NCBI RefSeq assembly: GCF_000214035.2
Contig: NZ_AFHG01000029.1
Span: forward strand, 62,001-126,000
From: Methyloversatilis universalis FAM5
Lineage (GTDB): Bacteria; Pseudomonadota; Gammaproteobacteria; Burkholderiales; Rhodocyclaceae
Direction: 5' to 3'
Length of the DNA: 64,000 nucleotides
Below the pieces are notes generated by a model. That model had not been told where the DNA came from. It worked only from the letters and a program-made list of their open reading frames with translations, and did no database searches. Shown here piece after piece: positions 36,794 through 48,354 of this stretch (position 1 is its first letter; every line of letters starts with the position of its first letter). The position numbers were made by a program, and so were the translations under genes.

Positions 36794-38845
36794 ATGAACA
36801 TCCTGTTCAGGCCGGCGTTCGCCGGCCTGCTGTGCCTGCTCGCGCCGCACGCGCGGGCGGACGACGCGCTGCGGCTGGACGAGGTGGTGATCAGCGCGCC
36901 GTCGGCCGACGACACGCTGCGCACCGTGCCGCACGGCGTATCGGTCATCACCGCCGGCGACATCGAACGCGCGGGTGCCCAGGGGCTGGGCGATCTGCTG
37001 GGCCGCGAGGCCGGGCTCAACCTGCAGAGCTATTTCGGCCGCGACAAGGGCGCCACGGTCGACATGCGCGGCCTGGGCGCGACCGCGGTCAGCAATGTGC
37101 TGGTGCTGGTCGATGGCGTGCGGCTCAATGCCGACGACCTGTCGGGCGCCGACCTGTCATCGGTGGCGCTGTCGCAGGTCGAACGCATCGAGGTGCTGCG
37201 TGGCGCCGGGGCGGTGCGCTACGGCGACGGCGCGGTCGGCGGCATCGTGCACATCCGCACCCGACGGCCGCCATCCGGTGAGCTGACGGGCAGGGTGGAT
37301 CTGCGCAGCGGTGCCTGGGGGCTGCGGGAGGTGAGGGCCAGTGCCGGCGGCGGCAACGGGCCGCTGGCGCTCGGCCTGTCGCTGGCTGCGCAGGACAGCG
37401 ACGGCTATCGCCGGAACGACGCCTACCGGGCGCGCGATGCCGCAGTCGAGCTGTCGCTGCTGCCGGAAGGCCGGTGGTCCTTTCTGGATCTGACGCTGCG
37501 CGCCGCCCGCCACAGCGACGAGTACGGCCTGCCCGGGCCGGTCAGTGCCGACGCCTTCCGCGGCAGCCGCGCACAGCGGCGGGCCAGTACCGCGTCACCG
37601 TTCGATGGCGGCCGCACCGAAGACCGCACGCTCGGCGCCCGGCTGCGGGCAGATTTCGGCGCGGCCGGCCTGAGCATGCTGCAGCTCGACCGACGTGACC
37701 GCGACAATCCGTATTTCATCGGCGTGCAGTCCGGCCTGCCCCCGGCCGACCAGCGCAACCTGATCGAATCCGGCCGGCGCGACCTCAAGCTCACCCACGA
37801 ACTGGAGTTCGAGGCCTTCGGTGGCCGGCACGATGTGGCGGTGGGCCATGTCCGGCAGTGGTCGGACTATCTGAGGCAAGAGAACGGAGAGACGGTGCTC
37901 GACAGTTCCGCCCGGCGCAGCGGCGAACTGAACGGACGTGCGCTGTGGGCCGAAGGCGTGTTCAGGCTGGGTGGCGGCGTGAGCGTCAACGCCGGACTGC
38001 GGCGTGACCGGGCCGAAAGCCGCAGCGAAGGCCGTCGCTACAGCCGGAGCTGCCAGTACGTTTTCATTCCGTTCCCGGTGGTGGTGCCCGGCAGCTGCGT
38101 CGACGCTTTCCGGCTGACCGACGCCCAGGCCGCGGTCTGGCGCAACCGCGCCAGCGAACTGGGCGCGAGCTGGCAGCTGAGCGAGGCGCTCACCGCTTTC
38201 GTGTCGGAAAGCCGCCACTTCCGCAATCCGAACATCGACGAGCTGGCGCTGGCCGCGCCCGATCTGCGACCGCAGCGCGGCCGTACCCGCGAAGCCGGCC
38301 TGCGCGTGCGGACCGACACGGTCGAGTTCGGAGCCACCGCTTACCGCATGCGCATCGAGGACGAAATCCATTTCGACAGTGCGAGCGGCCTCAGCGTAAA
38401 CCGCAATTACGCGCTGCCCACAGTGCGCACCGGCGTCGAGCTCGAGCTGCGCTGGCGCATCCGGCCGTCGCTGCTGTGGGTGGCCAATGCGGGCTATGTG
38501 CAGCCGCGCTTCGAGGGCATGGCGGCCGACGTGCCGCTGGTGCCACGCCGCACCGCGCATACCCGCGTCGAGTGGTCGCCGGATGCGCGCATCCGGCTGA
38601 ACTTCGGCGCCCGCCATGCGGGTCGCCGCTTCGACGGCAACGATACGGGCAACCGCAGTTTCGCGCCGCTGCCGTCGTACACGGTGTTCGACCTTGCGCT
38701 CAGCGTGCGCAGCGGCGCCGCCACCTGGTCGGCCGGGGTGAACAACCTGTTCGACAGGGCGTACTCCACCATCGCCTACAGCAGCACCTACTACCCGATG
38801 CCCGAGCGCACCGCGTGGATGGGCGTGAGCTGGCAGCTCGAGTGA
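36794..38845 (+). CDS. btuB: TonB-dependent outer-membrane receptor, BtuB-like
   Basis: A 683-residue outer-membrane receptor with a signal peptide (LCLLAPHARA), a TonB box (DEVVISAPS), a plug domain (SVITAGDIERAG, VDMRGLGATAVSNVLVLVDGVRLN, IEVLRGAGAVRYGDGAVGGIV) and a 22-strand barrel ending in an aromatic C-terminal strand (WMGVSWQLE). Plug sequences fit siderophore and B12 receptors alike; the cobalamin riboswitch upstream is the reason for the BtuB call. It lies 63 bases after the DUF4465 gene. No btuCDF transporter or TonB is in the window. Confidence 0.82.
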   Translation: MNILFRPAFAGLLCLLAPHARADDALRLDEVVISAPSADDTLRTVPHGVSVITAGDIERAGAQGLGDLLGREAGLNLQSYFGRDKGATVDMRGLGATAVSNVLVLVDGVRLNADDLSGADLSSVALSQVERIEVLRGAGAVRYGDGAVGGIVHIRTRRPPSGELTGRVDLRSGAWGLREVRASAGGGNGPLALGLSLAAQDSDGYRRNDAYRARDAAVELSLLPEGRWSFLDLTLRAARHSDEYGLPGPVSADAFRGSRAQRRASTASPFDGGRTEDRTLGARLRADFGAAGLSMLQLDRRDRDNPYFIGVQSGLPPADQRNLIESGRRDLKLTHELEFEAFGGRHDVAVGHVRQWSDYLRQENGETVLDSSARRSGELNGRALWAEGVFRLGGGVSVNAGLRRDRAESRSEGRRYSRSCQYVFIPFPVVVPGSCVDAFRLTDAQAAVWRNRASELGASWQLSEALTAFVSESRHFRNPNIDELALAAPDLRPQRGRTREAGLRVRTDTVEFGATAYRMRIEDEIHFDSASGLSVNRNYALPTVRTGVELELRWRIRPSLLWVANAGYVQPRFEGMAADVPLVPRRTAHTRVEWSPDARIRLNFGARHAGRRFDGNDTGNRSFAPLPSYTVFDLALSVRSGAATWSAGVNNLFDRAYSTIAYSSTYYPMPERTAWMGVSWQLE

Positions 38846-38864
38846 GCAGGGCGGCGGCGCAATG

Positions 38865-38892
38865 AAAAAAGGGGCCGCGTCAGCGGCCCCTT
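38865..38892. terminator. Bidirectional terminator between btuB and dnaJ
   Basis: GGGGCCGC / GCGGCCCC with a four-base loop. On the minus strand it is followed by TTTTTT (ending the dnaK operon); on the plus strand only by TT. The two genes converge on it. Confidence 0.9.
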
Positions 38893-38922
38893 CAGTCCTT
38901 CCGGATGCGGATTCCGCGCCGG

Positions 38923-40056
38923 TCAGCCGGCGAAGAAGTCCTTCATCTTGTCCATCCACGACTTCGCGCGCGGGCTGTGGTTCGCTTCGTCGCTGCGGTT
39001 GATGTCGTCGAACTCCTTCAGCAGTTCACGCTGGCGCGCGGTCAGGTTCACCGGCGTTTCGACCACCACGTGGCACATCAGGTCGCCCGGGTAGCTGCTG
39101 CGCACGCCCTTGATGCCCTTGCCGCGCAGGCGGAACACCTTGCCGGACTGGGTTTCGGCCGGGATCTTGATCTTGGCCGCGCCATCCAGCGTCGGAATCT
39201 CGATCTCGCCGCCCAGCGCCGCGGTGGCGAAGCCGATCGGCATTTCACAGTGCAGATCGTCGCCCTCGCGCTGGAACACCGCGTGCGGCTTGATGTGGAT
39301 CTGCACGTACAGGTCGCCGGCCGGGCCGCCGCCCTGACCGCGTTCGCCTTCACCGGCCAGACGGATGCGGTCGCCTTCGTCGATGCCGGCCGGAATCTTC
39401 ACCTGCAGCGTCTTGCTGCCCTTGACGCGTCCGGCGCCGTGGCAGTCGTGGCAGGGATCCTTCACCATCTTGCCGGTGCCGTGGCACTTGGGGCAGGTCT
39501 GCTGGATCGAGAAGAAACCCTGCTGCATGCGCACCTGACCCACGCCGTTGCAGGTGGTGCAGGTGACCGGCTTGGTGCCCGGCTTGGCGCCGGTGCCGCC
39601 GCAGGTGCCGCAGTCGTCCATGGTCGGAATGCGGATGCGGGTGTCGGTGCCGCGGGCCGCTTCTTCCAGCGACACTTCGAGGTTGTAGCGCAGGTCGGCG
39701 CCGCGGTAGACGCCGCTGCGACCGCCGCCGCGTCCGCCCTGGTTGCCGAAGATTTCACCGAAGATGTCGCCGAAGGCGTCGCCGAAACCGCCGAAGCCCT
39801 GACCGCCGCCTGCGCCGCCACCCATGTTCGGGTCGACGCCGGCGTGGCCGTACTGGTCGTAGGCCGCGCGCTTCTGGCCGTCCGACAGGATTTCGTAGGC
39901 TTCCTTCGCTTCCTTGAACTTGTCCTCGGCTTCCTTGCTGTCCGGATTGCGGTCCGGGTGGTACTTCATCGCCAGCTTGCGGTAAGCCTTCTTGATTTCG
40001 TCATCGGAGGCGTCGCGGTTGACGCCGAGGATGTCGTAAAAGTCTTTCTTCGCCAT
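38923..40056 (-). CDS. dnaJ: Chaperone DnaJ
   Basis: Hsp40 co-chaperone that delivers unfolded proteins to DnaK and triggers its ATPase. The 377-residue protein has all type I parts: a J domain with HPD (YHPDRNPDS), a Gly/Phe-rich linker with [16 protein letters not shown], four zinc-binding CxxCxGxG repeats ([32 protein letters not shown]), and the C-terminal substrate domains. It is the last gene of grpE-dnaK-dnaJ, 103 bases after dnaK, where a GGGTC/GACCC stem-loop may adjust expression. Confidence 0.98.
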   Translation of the reverse strand: MAKKDFYDILGVNRDASDDEIKKAYRKLAMKYHPDRNPDSKEAEDKFKEAKEAYEILSDGQKRAAYDQYGHAGVDPNMGGGAGGGQGFGGFGDAFGDIFGEIFGNQGGRGGGRSGVYRGADLRYNLEVSLEEAARGTDTRIRIPTMDDCGTCGGTGAKPGTKPVTCTTCNGVGQVRMQQGFFSIQQTCPKCHGTGKMVKDPCHDCHGAGRVKGSKTLQVKIPAGIDEGDRIRLAGEGERGQGGGPAGDLYVQIHIKPHAVFQREGDDLHCEMPIGFATAALGGEIEIPTLDGAAKIKIPAETQSGKVFRLRGKGIKGVRSSYPGDLMCHVVVETPVNLTARQRELLKEFDDINRSDEANHSPRAKSWMDKMKDFFAG

Positions 40057-40159
40057 TCGTGTTCACCACAGATGCGGCAAAGGCACAGTGCGTCAGGAGA
40101 GGCTCCCGCCGCGCTGTGCCCCGCTTGTTGAGTGCGGGTCCGCAGACCCGACGCGCAGC

Positions 40160-42088
<1,929 letters not shown>

Positions 42089-42179
42089 GTTCGGGGTCCT
42101 CTATATGTATGTTCGGGTGGAGGAAAGAGCTTGTCTGAGGTCGAAGTGGGGCGTTTGCCCCTGCATTTCAAGGGGCTTT

Positions 42180-42707
42180 TCAGCCCGCCGCCTTCGAAAC
42201 GATGACCAGGGCCGGGCGCAGCACGCGCTCGTGCAGCAGATAGCCCTTCTGCAGCACCTGCACCACGTGATTGGGTTCGCCCGGCGCCTCGATCTGGCTG
42301 ATCGCCTGGTGCTTGTGCGGGTCGAACTTCTCGCCCAGCGGATTCACTTCCTCGACGCTGGCACCGCTGAAGGCCTGCACCAGCTGCTTGAGCGTCAGTT
42401 CTACGCCTTCGCGGGTCTTGGCGACGTCGTTCGAGGTGTCGGCCAGTGCGGCTTCCAGACTGTCCTTGACCGGCACCATGGCGGAGGCGAATTTCTCGGC
42501 GGCGAACTTGCCGGCCTTGATCACGTCCTCGGCGGCACGGCGGCGCATGTTCTCGGTTTCGGCCTTGGCGCGCAGCAGCGCATCCTGCAGTTCCGCGATC
42601 TTCTGTTCGGCGGCGGCCAGCGCGTCCGGCGCTTCGGCAGCGGCCGGCGTGTCCGGAGCGGCGTCTGCGAGGTTTTCCGGCGTCGGGTTAGGGGTCTGTT
42701 CGGTCAT
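42180..42707 (-). CDS. grpE: Nucleotide exchange factor GrpE
   Basis: GrpE releases ADP from DnaK. The 175-residue protein has an acidic N-terminal tail, a long dimerising coiled coil ([30 protein letters not shown]) and the beta domain [16 protein letters not shown]...[28 protein letters not shown]. The start at 42707 gives [12 protein letters not shown] with GAGGA eight bases before it; a longer in-frame extension would run through the promoter and is rejected. First gene of the operon, directly behind a sigma-32 promoter. Confidence 0.97.
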   Translation of the reverse strand: MTEQTPNPTPENLADAAPDTPAAAEAPDALAAAEQKIAELQDALLRAKAETENMRRRAAEDVIKAGKFAAEKFASAMVPVKDSLEAALADTSNDVAKTREGVELTLKQLVQAFSGASVEEVNPLGEKFDPHKHQAISQIEAPGEPNHVVQVLQKGYLLHERVLRPALVIVSKAAG

Positions 42708-42739
42708 TCCGGGGATCCTCTGATTCTGAGACCCGCCGC

Positions 42740-42767
42740 ACATGGGGGCGTCCGGACGGTTTTCAAG
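42740..42767 (-). promoter_or_regulatory. Sigma-32 heat-shock promoter of grpE-dnaK-dnaJ
   Basis: CTTGAA-N14-CCCCATGT on the minus strand: an exact -35, exact -10 (CCCCATNT) and correct spacing, 33 bases before the grpE ATG. Confidence 0.92.
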
Positions 42768-42882
42768 CCCCCTTTCCGGGGGCTTGTCCGGTCTGCCGAC
42801 GTGGGTAATTTTGTCGTGCTCCCGGCGATGCCCTATCATTCCCGCTTCATGACGCGTTCCACGCTTCCTTCCTGTCTTTCTC

Positions 42883-44265
42883 ATGCTTGAGCGCATCGGC
42901 AAATACCGGGTCATCCGCGAAATCGGCAAAGGCGCCACCGCGACCGTCTACCTGTGCAAGTGCGACGACATCGAGGAAATGGTCGCGGTCAAGCTGGTCG
43001 ATTTCGGCGACAAGAACCGGGATCAGGGCAAGTGGTCGCGGCGCATGCGCAAACTGTTCCTGACCGAGGCGGCGATCGCCGCCAGGCTCGACCACCCCAA
43101 CATCATCCGCATCTACGACGCGCAGGTCGAAGAGAACCGGGCCTATCTGGTCATGGAATTCATCGACGGCCAGCCGCTTGACCATTACTGCGAATTCAAC
43201 ACCATGCTGCCGCTGCCGCGGGCGGTGAGCATCGTGTTCAAGTGCGCGATGGCGCTCGACTACGCCTTCCGTCATGGCGTCGTGCATCGAGACATCAAAC
43301 CGGCCAACATCCTGATCGGCGCCAACGACCTGGTGAAGGTGACCGATTTCGGTCTGGCGCTGAACGTGGCCAAGGAAAACGACAAGGATTCGACCTTCAT
43401 CATGGGCGTGGGCTCGCCGGCCTACATGAGCCCGGAACAGGTGAAGGGCTATCCGCTGAACCAGAAGACCGATCTGTACTCGCTGGGGGTGGTGCTGTTC
43501 CACCTGCTGACCGGGCGGCTGCCCTTCCGCGCCAAGCACCCGGCCCAGCTCATCTACAAGATCATCAACGCCGATCCGCCGTCGGCGTCCCAGCTGAACC
43601 CGGAAGTGCCGGAGGCGATGGACCGGGTGATCCGCAAGGCGCTGGAAAAGGATCTGTACTCCCGCTACAAGAACGGCGCGGAGTTCGCCAAGGATCTGTC
43701 GTCGGTCCGCTTCAAGATCCTCGACGACAAGTACGTGCCGCCGGACACCACGCGCTTTTCCATCCTGCGCAAGATGCCCTTCTTCACCGAATTCGACGAC
43801 GTCGAGGTGTGGGAGGTGCTGCGTTTCTCGAACTGGCGCCAGTACGCGGAAGGTACGGTGCTGATGCGTGAAGGCGAGGGCGACAACCGTTTCGGTCTCA
43901 TCGTGTCCGGTCACGTCCGCGTGGTGGTGGGCGGTCGCCTGCTGGCCGAGCTGGGGCCGGGCGAGGTGGTGGGTGAAATGGGCTACCTCGATCCGACGCA
44001 CCTGCGTCGATCGGCCACCGTGGTGGCGATCTCGCCGGTCGCCTTCCTCGAGGTGAGTCCGTCGGCGCTGGCGCTGGCGTCGGAAGAGTGTCTTGAGCAC
44101 TTCCGCGGTCAGCTCATCAGTACCGTGGTGCAGCGCCTGGCACGGGCCAACGCCGCGCTTGCGGCCCAGGGTGAGGAGGTGATGATGCCGACCGAGTCCG
44201 GTTTTTCGGTGGTCGGCTCGGGTCTGGATCTCGAACTGCTGCCTGACGCCCCGGTCCGTCGCTGA
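42883..44265 (+). CDS. Serine/threonine kinase fused to a cyclic-nucleotide-binding domain
   Basis: Eukaryotic-type protein kinase of 460 residues. The kinase domain (about 8-270) has a glycine loop [10 protein letters not shown], catalytic [11 protein letters not shown] (near 137), metal-binding VTDFGLAL (near 155) and [23 protein letters not shown]. After a linker, a cNMP-type beta roll (about 300-420) has [33 protein letters not shown] and [10 protein letters not shown], the phosphate-binding cassette zone. No membrane segment is seen. Cyclic-nucleotide control of the kinase is inferred from this fusion. It is divergent from grpE. Confidence 0.9.
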   Translation: MLERIGKYRVIREIGKGATATVYLCKCDDIEEMVAVKLVDFGDKNRDQGKWSRRMRKLFLTEAAIAARLDHPNIIRIYDAQVEENRAYLVMEFIDGQPLDHYCEFNTMLPLPRAVSIVFKCAMALDYAFRHGVVHRDIKPANILIGANDLVKVTDFGLALNVAKENDKDSTFIMGVGSPAYMSPEQVKGYPLNQKTDLYSLGVVLFHLLTGRLPFRAKHPAQLIYKIINADPPSASQLNPEVPEAMDRVIRKALEKDLYSRYKNGAEFAKDLSSVRFKILDDKYVPPDTTRFSILRKMPFFTEFDDVEVWEVLRFSNWRQYAEGTVLMREGEGDNRFGLIVSGHVRVVVGGRLLAELGPGEVVGEMGYLDPTHLRRSATVVAISPVAFLEVSPSALALASEECLEHFRGQLISTVVQRLARANAALAAQGEEVMMPTESGFSVVGSGLDLELLPDAPVRR

Positions 44266-44332
44266 CCGGCGGCCGGCCCTGCAGGTGGGCCTCGGCGCAC
44301 GCCGAGCGTGACGCCTGCCCTCGGACCGCTTC

Positions 44333-44359
44333 TAAAGTTTCCATCCCGCAGGCCGAAAC
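44333..44359 (+). promoter_or_regulatory. Sigma-28-type (FliA) promoter of the AP2-like gene
   Basis: TAAAGTTT-N11-GCCGAAAC: perfect -35, exact spacing, and a -10 differing from GCCGATAA at two bases. It resembles the fliC promoter of this genome and lies 53 bases before the TTG start. Confidence 0.75.
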
Positions 44360-44411
44360 TCTCCCTGCAAGCACACGGCTTCACCCTGGTGCTGATCGAA
44401 GGAGAGCAACC

Positions 44412-44945
44412 TTGAGCCGCAATTCAGTTTATGGCATCAGCCGCGTTGATAACGAGGCCAGCCGCACCCACGGCTGGCTCGTGACCATACAGCGACGCGG
44501 GGTGATTCACCGCAAGCATTTCAGCGACGGCGTGTTCGGCGGTAAGCAGAAAGCGTTTACCGCTGCCAAGCAGTTCCGCGACGACATCATTTCGAAATTC
44601 CCGCCGTTCTCGCTGCGGGAGTACTCCAGCATCGTCAAGAAGAACAACCGCTCCGGCGTGGTTGGCGTCTGCCGCTACTGTGCGTCGGAAACCCGTGACA
44701 TGCCCGAGGACAAGCAGCGCTGGTTCTGGGTGGCGTCCTGGCCGCTGCCGTCGGGTCGCCGCAAGCGGGTGAAGTTTTCGGTGAACAAGTACGGCGAGGA
44801 AGGTGCGTTCAAGATGGCGCTGAAGGCGCGCAAGGATGCGCTGAAGAAGCTGGACGGCCAGTTCGACCCGGGCGCGGCCCGTCGCGGACGTCCGCGCAAG
44901 GCCAAGAACGACGAGAACGTACTGCCGGCGCGCGCCGCCGCCTGA
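44412..44945 (+). CDS. AP2-like DNA-binding protein
   Basis: A 177-residue basic protein with two stretches that look like AP2/ERF-type beta-sheet DNA-binding modules. The first is about residues 5-60 (YGISRVDNEASRTHGWLVTI...AFTAAKQFRDDI). The second is about 80-145 (SGVVGVCRYC, RWFWVASWPLPSGRRKRVKFSVNKYGEEGAFKMAL). The tail is basic (GAARRGRPRKAKN), like an AT-hook (RGRPRK). The only plausible start is TTG at 44412, which has AAGGAG seven bases before it. It is alone, between a sigma-28-type promoter and a terminator. The target is unknown. AP2-type proteins outside plants are often linked to mobile elements, but no such element is visible. Confidence 0.75.
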   Translation: MSRNSVYGISRVDNEASRTHGWLVTIQRRGVIHRKHFSDGVFGGKQKAFTAAKQFRDDIISKFPPFSLREYSSIVKKNNRSGVVGVCRYCASETRDMPEDKQRWFWVASWPLPSGRRKRVKFSVNKYGEEGAFKMALKARKDALKKLDGQFDPGAARRGRPRKAKNDENVLPARAAA

Positions 44946-44961
44946 TGTCTTCCGGCCGATG

Positions 44962-44991
44962 AAAAAAGGCGACCCGCGGGTCGCCTTTTTC
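44962..44991. terminator. Bidirectional terminator between the AP2-like gene and hemH
   Basis: GGCGACCC / GGGTCGCC with a two-base loop, flanked by A-rich sequence on one side and TTTTT on the other, so it works for both converging genes. Confidence 0.93.
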
Positions 44992-45006
44992 TTTGCGCTG
45001 CACGCT

Positions 45007-46104
45007 TCAGCGCGCAGCGCCCATGTCCCGGGCGCGCTGCGCCTGCAGTGCGCGCTCAGGCTGAGGCTGGCCGGCCTCGTCCCACCAGTGGCCCAGTTCG
45101 CGCCGCACCAGGCCGCCCAGTGCGGCGATCCAGTCCGGTCTTTCATTCAGGCAGGGGATGTAGCTGAAGCGCTGGCCGCCGTGCGCGATGAAGGCGTCGC
45201 GGTTCTCCACTGCGATTTCCTCCAGTGTTTCCAGACAGTCGGCGACAAAGCCGGGGCACATCACGTCCACGCTCTTCAGGCCGCCATCCGCCAGCTTTTC
45301 CAGCGTCGGCTGGGTGTAGGGCTCCAGCCAGCGGGCGCGGCCGAAGCGGGACTGGAAGGTGACCAGATAGTCCTCCTTTCCGAGACCGAGCGCCTCGGCC
45401 AGCAGCCGGCCGGTCCGGTGGCATTCGCAGTGGTAGGGGTCGCCCTTCATCAGGTGAAAGTGCGGCACGCCGTGGAAGGACATGACCAGCTTGTCGGCGC
45501 GGCCGTTCTTCTGCCAGTGCTCGCGCACGCTGGCGGCCAGCGCGTCGATATAGCTGCGATCGCCCGCGAACGCGCGCACGTAGCGGAGTTCAGGCAGGTT
45601 GCGCCAGCGCAGCAGCGCGCGCGCCAGTTCGTCCACCACCGAGCCGGTGGTGCTGGACGCGCCCTGCGGATACATCGGAACCGCGAGGATGCGGGTGAAA
45701 CCTTCCGCCTTCATCTGCTGCAGCACGTCGGCAATCGAAGGCGCGCCGTAGCGCATCGCGTGCCTGACCTCGATGTCCGGCTGGCCTTCGGCCACCATCC
45801 AGCCGCGCAGCAGACGGGTCTGGCGTTCGGTATGCACACGCAGCGGCGATCCTTCGTCGGTCCACACGGTGGCGTACTTCTCGGCCGACTTCTTCGGTCG
45901 CACGTTCAGGATGATGGCGTTCAGGATGAGCCACCAGACCGGCTTGGGCACTTCGACCACGCGGTCGTCGGACAGGAACTCCTTCAGATAGCGGCGCAGC
46001 GACGGTGCGTCGGCCTGGTCGGGCGTGCCGAGATTGACCAGCAGCACGCCGGTGCGGGCGGTCTGGCCGTGGGTATAGGGCGGTTCGGCGATGAAGCGGG
46101 ACAT
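45007..46104 (-). CDS. hemH: Ferrochelatase HemH
   Basis: Inserts ferrous iron into protoporphyrin IX, the last step of heme synthesis, at the inner membrane face. The 365-residue protein has the N-terminal GVLLVNLGTPD, the metal-site His in SFHGVP, GDPYHCECHRTGRLLAEALGL and the FQSRFGRARWLEPYT block. It is transcribed leftward after hrcA (82 bases), an order typical of betaproteobacteria, and ends at a shared terminator. Confidence 0.97.
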   Translation of the reverse strand: MSRFIAEPPYTHGQTARTGVLLVNLGTPDQADAPSLRRYLKEFLSDDRVVEVPKPVWWLILNAIILNVRPKKSAEKYATVWTDEGSPLRVHTERQTRLLRGWMVAEGQPDIEVRHAMRYGAPSIADVLQQMKAEGFTRILAVPMYPQGASSTTGSVVDELARALLRWRNLPELRYVRAFAGDRSYIDALAASVREHWQKNGRADKLVMSFHGVPHFHLMKGDPYHCECHRTGRLLAEALGLGKEDYLVTFQSRFGRARWLEPYTQPTLEKLADGGLKSVDVMCPGFVADCLETLEEIAVENRDAFIAHGGQRFSYIPCLNERPDWIAALGGLVRRELGHWWDEAGQPQPERALQAQRARDMGAAR

Positions 46105-46186
46105 GTCGTGTTCTTGTTGTGGCCGCCCGGGAAAGGACGGCGTTCGGGTTTGACTGAGGGGTGACCGGGGCCGGGCTGCGCCCGGC

Positions 46187-47206
46187 TCAGGTCTGGCTGA
46201 GCGCGCTCGACAGCAGCTTGGCGGTCACGTCCACGATGGGAATGACCCGCTCGTAGGCCATGCGGGTGGGGCCGATCACGCCCACCGTACCGACCACCTG
46301 GCCCTGCACCTCGTAGGGTGCGGTGACCACGCTGCACTCATCGAGCGGCGCCAGCCCGGATTCGCCGCCGATGAAGATCTGCACGCCTTCGGCGCGCTGG
46401 GACAGGTCGAGCAGGCTGGCCAGCTGGGTGCGCTGGTCGAACAGCGAGAACAGTTCGCGCAGGCGCGACATGTTGGACGCCAGATCGTCGACCTCGAGCA
46501 GATTGCGCTCGCCGCTGATCACGTACTGCCCCTTGTCGTCCGAGAACGCCTCGTTGCCGGCCTGCAGTGCCGCCGCCATCAGCGTCGTCAGATCGCCGTG
46601 CAGCTGCTTCAGTTCCGCCTGCAGCCGGTTGCGGATTTCATCGAAGTCGAGCCCGGCGTAGTGCTGGTTCAGGAAGTTGGCCGCGGTGACCAGTTCGGAC
46701 GGCGAAAAATTCTTTTCGGTCAGCAGGATGCGGTTCTGCACCTCGCCCGACTCGGTCACGATGATGAGCAGGATGCGCTTGTCCGACAGGCTCAGGAACT
46801 CGATCTGGCGGATGCGCGGAAGCTGGCGGCGCGGCGCCACCACGATGCCGGCGAAACGGGTGAGCTGGGACAGCAGCTGCGAAGCCTGGTTGACCAGCAG
46901 GCGCGGGTCCGCCGGCCGCAGTTCTCCCTTCAGTTCGCTGATCTGACCCGGCTCCAGCGGCTGCACCGACAGCAGCGTGTCGACGAAGAAGCGGTAGCCG
47001 CGCGGCGTCGGCACCCGGCCGGCCGAGGTGTGCGGGCTGGCGATGTAGCCCAGTTCCTCCAGGTCGGACATGACATTGCGTATCGTGGCCGGCGACAGGT
47101 CCAGGCCGGCGAATTTCGACAGCGTGCGGGAACCCACAGGCTGGCCGTCCGCGATATAGCGCTCGACCAGGGTTTTCAGCAGCAGTCTCGAACGGTCTTC
47201 AAGCAT
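46187..47206 (-). CDS. hrcA: Heat-inducible transcription repressor HrcA
   Basis: Represses chaperonin genes by binding CIRCE elements (TTAGCACTC-N9-GAGTGCTAA), helped by GroEL. The 339-residue protein has an N-terminal winged helix ([37 protein letters not shown]) and a GAF-like C-terminal domain ([18 protein letters not shown]). No CIRCE is visible upstream of hrcA or of grpE here; the dnaK operon has a sigma-32 promoter instead, so HrcA targets (probably groESL) lie elsewhere. Confidence 0.95.
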   Translation of the reverse strand: MLEDRSRLLLKTLVERYIADGQPVGSRTLSKFAGLDLSPATIRNVMSDLEELGYIASPHTSAGRVPTPRGYRFFVDTLLSVQPLEPGQISELKGELRPADPRLLVNQASQLLSQLTRFAGIVVAPRRQLPRIRQIEFLSLSDKRILLIIVTESGEVQNRILLTEKNFSPSELVTAANFLNQHYAGLDFDEIRNRLQAELKQLHGDLTTLMAAALQAGNEAFSDDKGQYVISGERNLLEVDDLASNMSRLRELFSLFDQRTQLASLLDLSQRAEGVQIFIGGESGLAPLDECSVVTAPYEVQGQVVGTVGVIGPTRMAYERVIPIVDVTAKLLSSALSQT

Positions 47207-47380
47207 GGAACGGGCAGAGGGGCATCGCAGGGCGAATCATGTTTCCAGTGCCTGATTCTAGAGCAGTGCGCGCCGTGGCGTCAGGCATCCTGTCCGCCAT
47301 CTTGACACAGTGACACCGGAGGCCGCGCGTGGCAGGCCCGGTGTCACGGTCGGGCCCGGCCTTTGTGGTTTAATCCGCGC

Positions 47381-48271
47381 ATGAATACCGAATCTCCGGC
47401 CTACGGCTGCGTTGCGCTGATCGGCAAGTACCAGAGCGCCGAAGTGGCCGAGTCGCTGCGCACGCTGGCGCACTGGCTGCGCGACGCCGGCCGCGAGGTG
47501 CTGATCGAGCAGGCATCGGCCGAAGTGATGCCGGATGACCGCTTCGAGTCGGCCGATTTCGACGCGCTGGGCCGGCGCGCACAGCTCGCGGTGGTGGTCG
47601 GCGGCGACGGTTCGCTGATCAGCGCGGCCCGCAAGCTCGCGCCCTTCGGCGTGCCGCTGGTCGGCATCAACCAGGGCCGGCTGGGTTTCCTGACCGACGT
47701 TGCCCGCTCCAGCATGCTTGAATCGCTGGAATCGCTGCTGCGCGGCGACTTCCGTGCCGAGCGGCGGGTGCTGATGCAGGCCCAGGTGCTGCGCGAGGGC
47801 AGGGCGGTGTTTTCCGCCTTCGCGCTCAACGACGTGGTCATTTCCAAGGGCGACCTCGGCCGCATGATCGAGTTCGAGGTGCGGGTGGATGGCGAATTCG
47901 TCTACAGCCAGCGGTCGGACGGGCTCATCGTCGCGACGCCCACCGGTTCGACCGCCTATTCGCTGTCGGCCAACGGCCCCATCGTCCATCCTTCACTCGG
48001 CGGCATGCTCATCGTGCCGCTGTGTCCGCACGCGCTGTCGTCGCGGCCCATCGTGCTCGGCGACAGCGCGGTGCTGAACGTGCGGCTGTTTTCCCGCCAT
48101 GACGCGCGTGCCCACTTCGACGGTCAGGAGCATGTCAATCTCCAGGGCGACGACGTGCTGCGCATCGAGCGCTCGCCGCACCAGGTGACCCTGCTGCATC
48201 CGCCCGGCTACAGCTATTTCGCCATGCTGCGCGAGAAGCTGCGGTGGAGCGAGGCGCCGAAGGAAGTCTGA
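47381..48271 (+). CDS. nadK: NAD kinase
   Basis: Phosphorylates NAD to NADP. The 296-residue protein has the GGDGS motif (VVVGGDGSLISAAR), the NE/D loop (FALNDVVISKG) and the VATPTGSTAYSLSANGPI stretch. The start at 47381 is the ATG six codons after an upstream in-frame ATG at 47363, which would overlap the promoter zone (TAATCC). It is divergent from hrcA and 83 bases upstream of recN, the usual betaproteobacterial hrcA|nadK-recN order. Confidence 0.97.
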   Translation: MNTESPAYGCVALIGKYQSAEVAESLRTLAHWLRDAGREVLIEQASAEVMPDDRFESADFDALGRRAQLAVVVGGDGSLISAARKLAPFGVPLVGINQGRLGFLTDVARSSMLESLESLLRGDFRAERRVLMQAQVLREGRAVFSAFALNDVVISKGDLGRMIEFEVRVDGEFVYSQRSDGLIVATPTGSTAYSLSANGPIVHPSLGGMLIVPLCPHALSSRPIVLGDSAVLNVRLFSRHDARAHFDGQEHVNLQGDDVLRIERSPHQVTLLHPPGYSYFAMLREKLRWSEAPKEV

Positions 48272-48354
48272 GCCGCGCCCGGGTTGCGCCGGAGAGCCGC
48301 GGTCCCTGTATCGTCCCGTATCGTCCAGAACTGTCCGTTTCCTGCCGGGGTTTC

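Noticed and set aside
48272-48354. LexA box before recN
   Set aside because: No CTGT-N8-ACAG-like palindrome with proper spacing; the CTG...CAG present are 17 bases apart.
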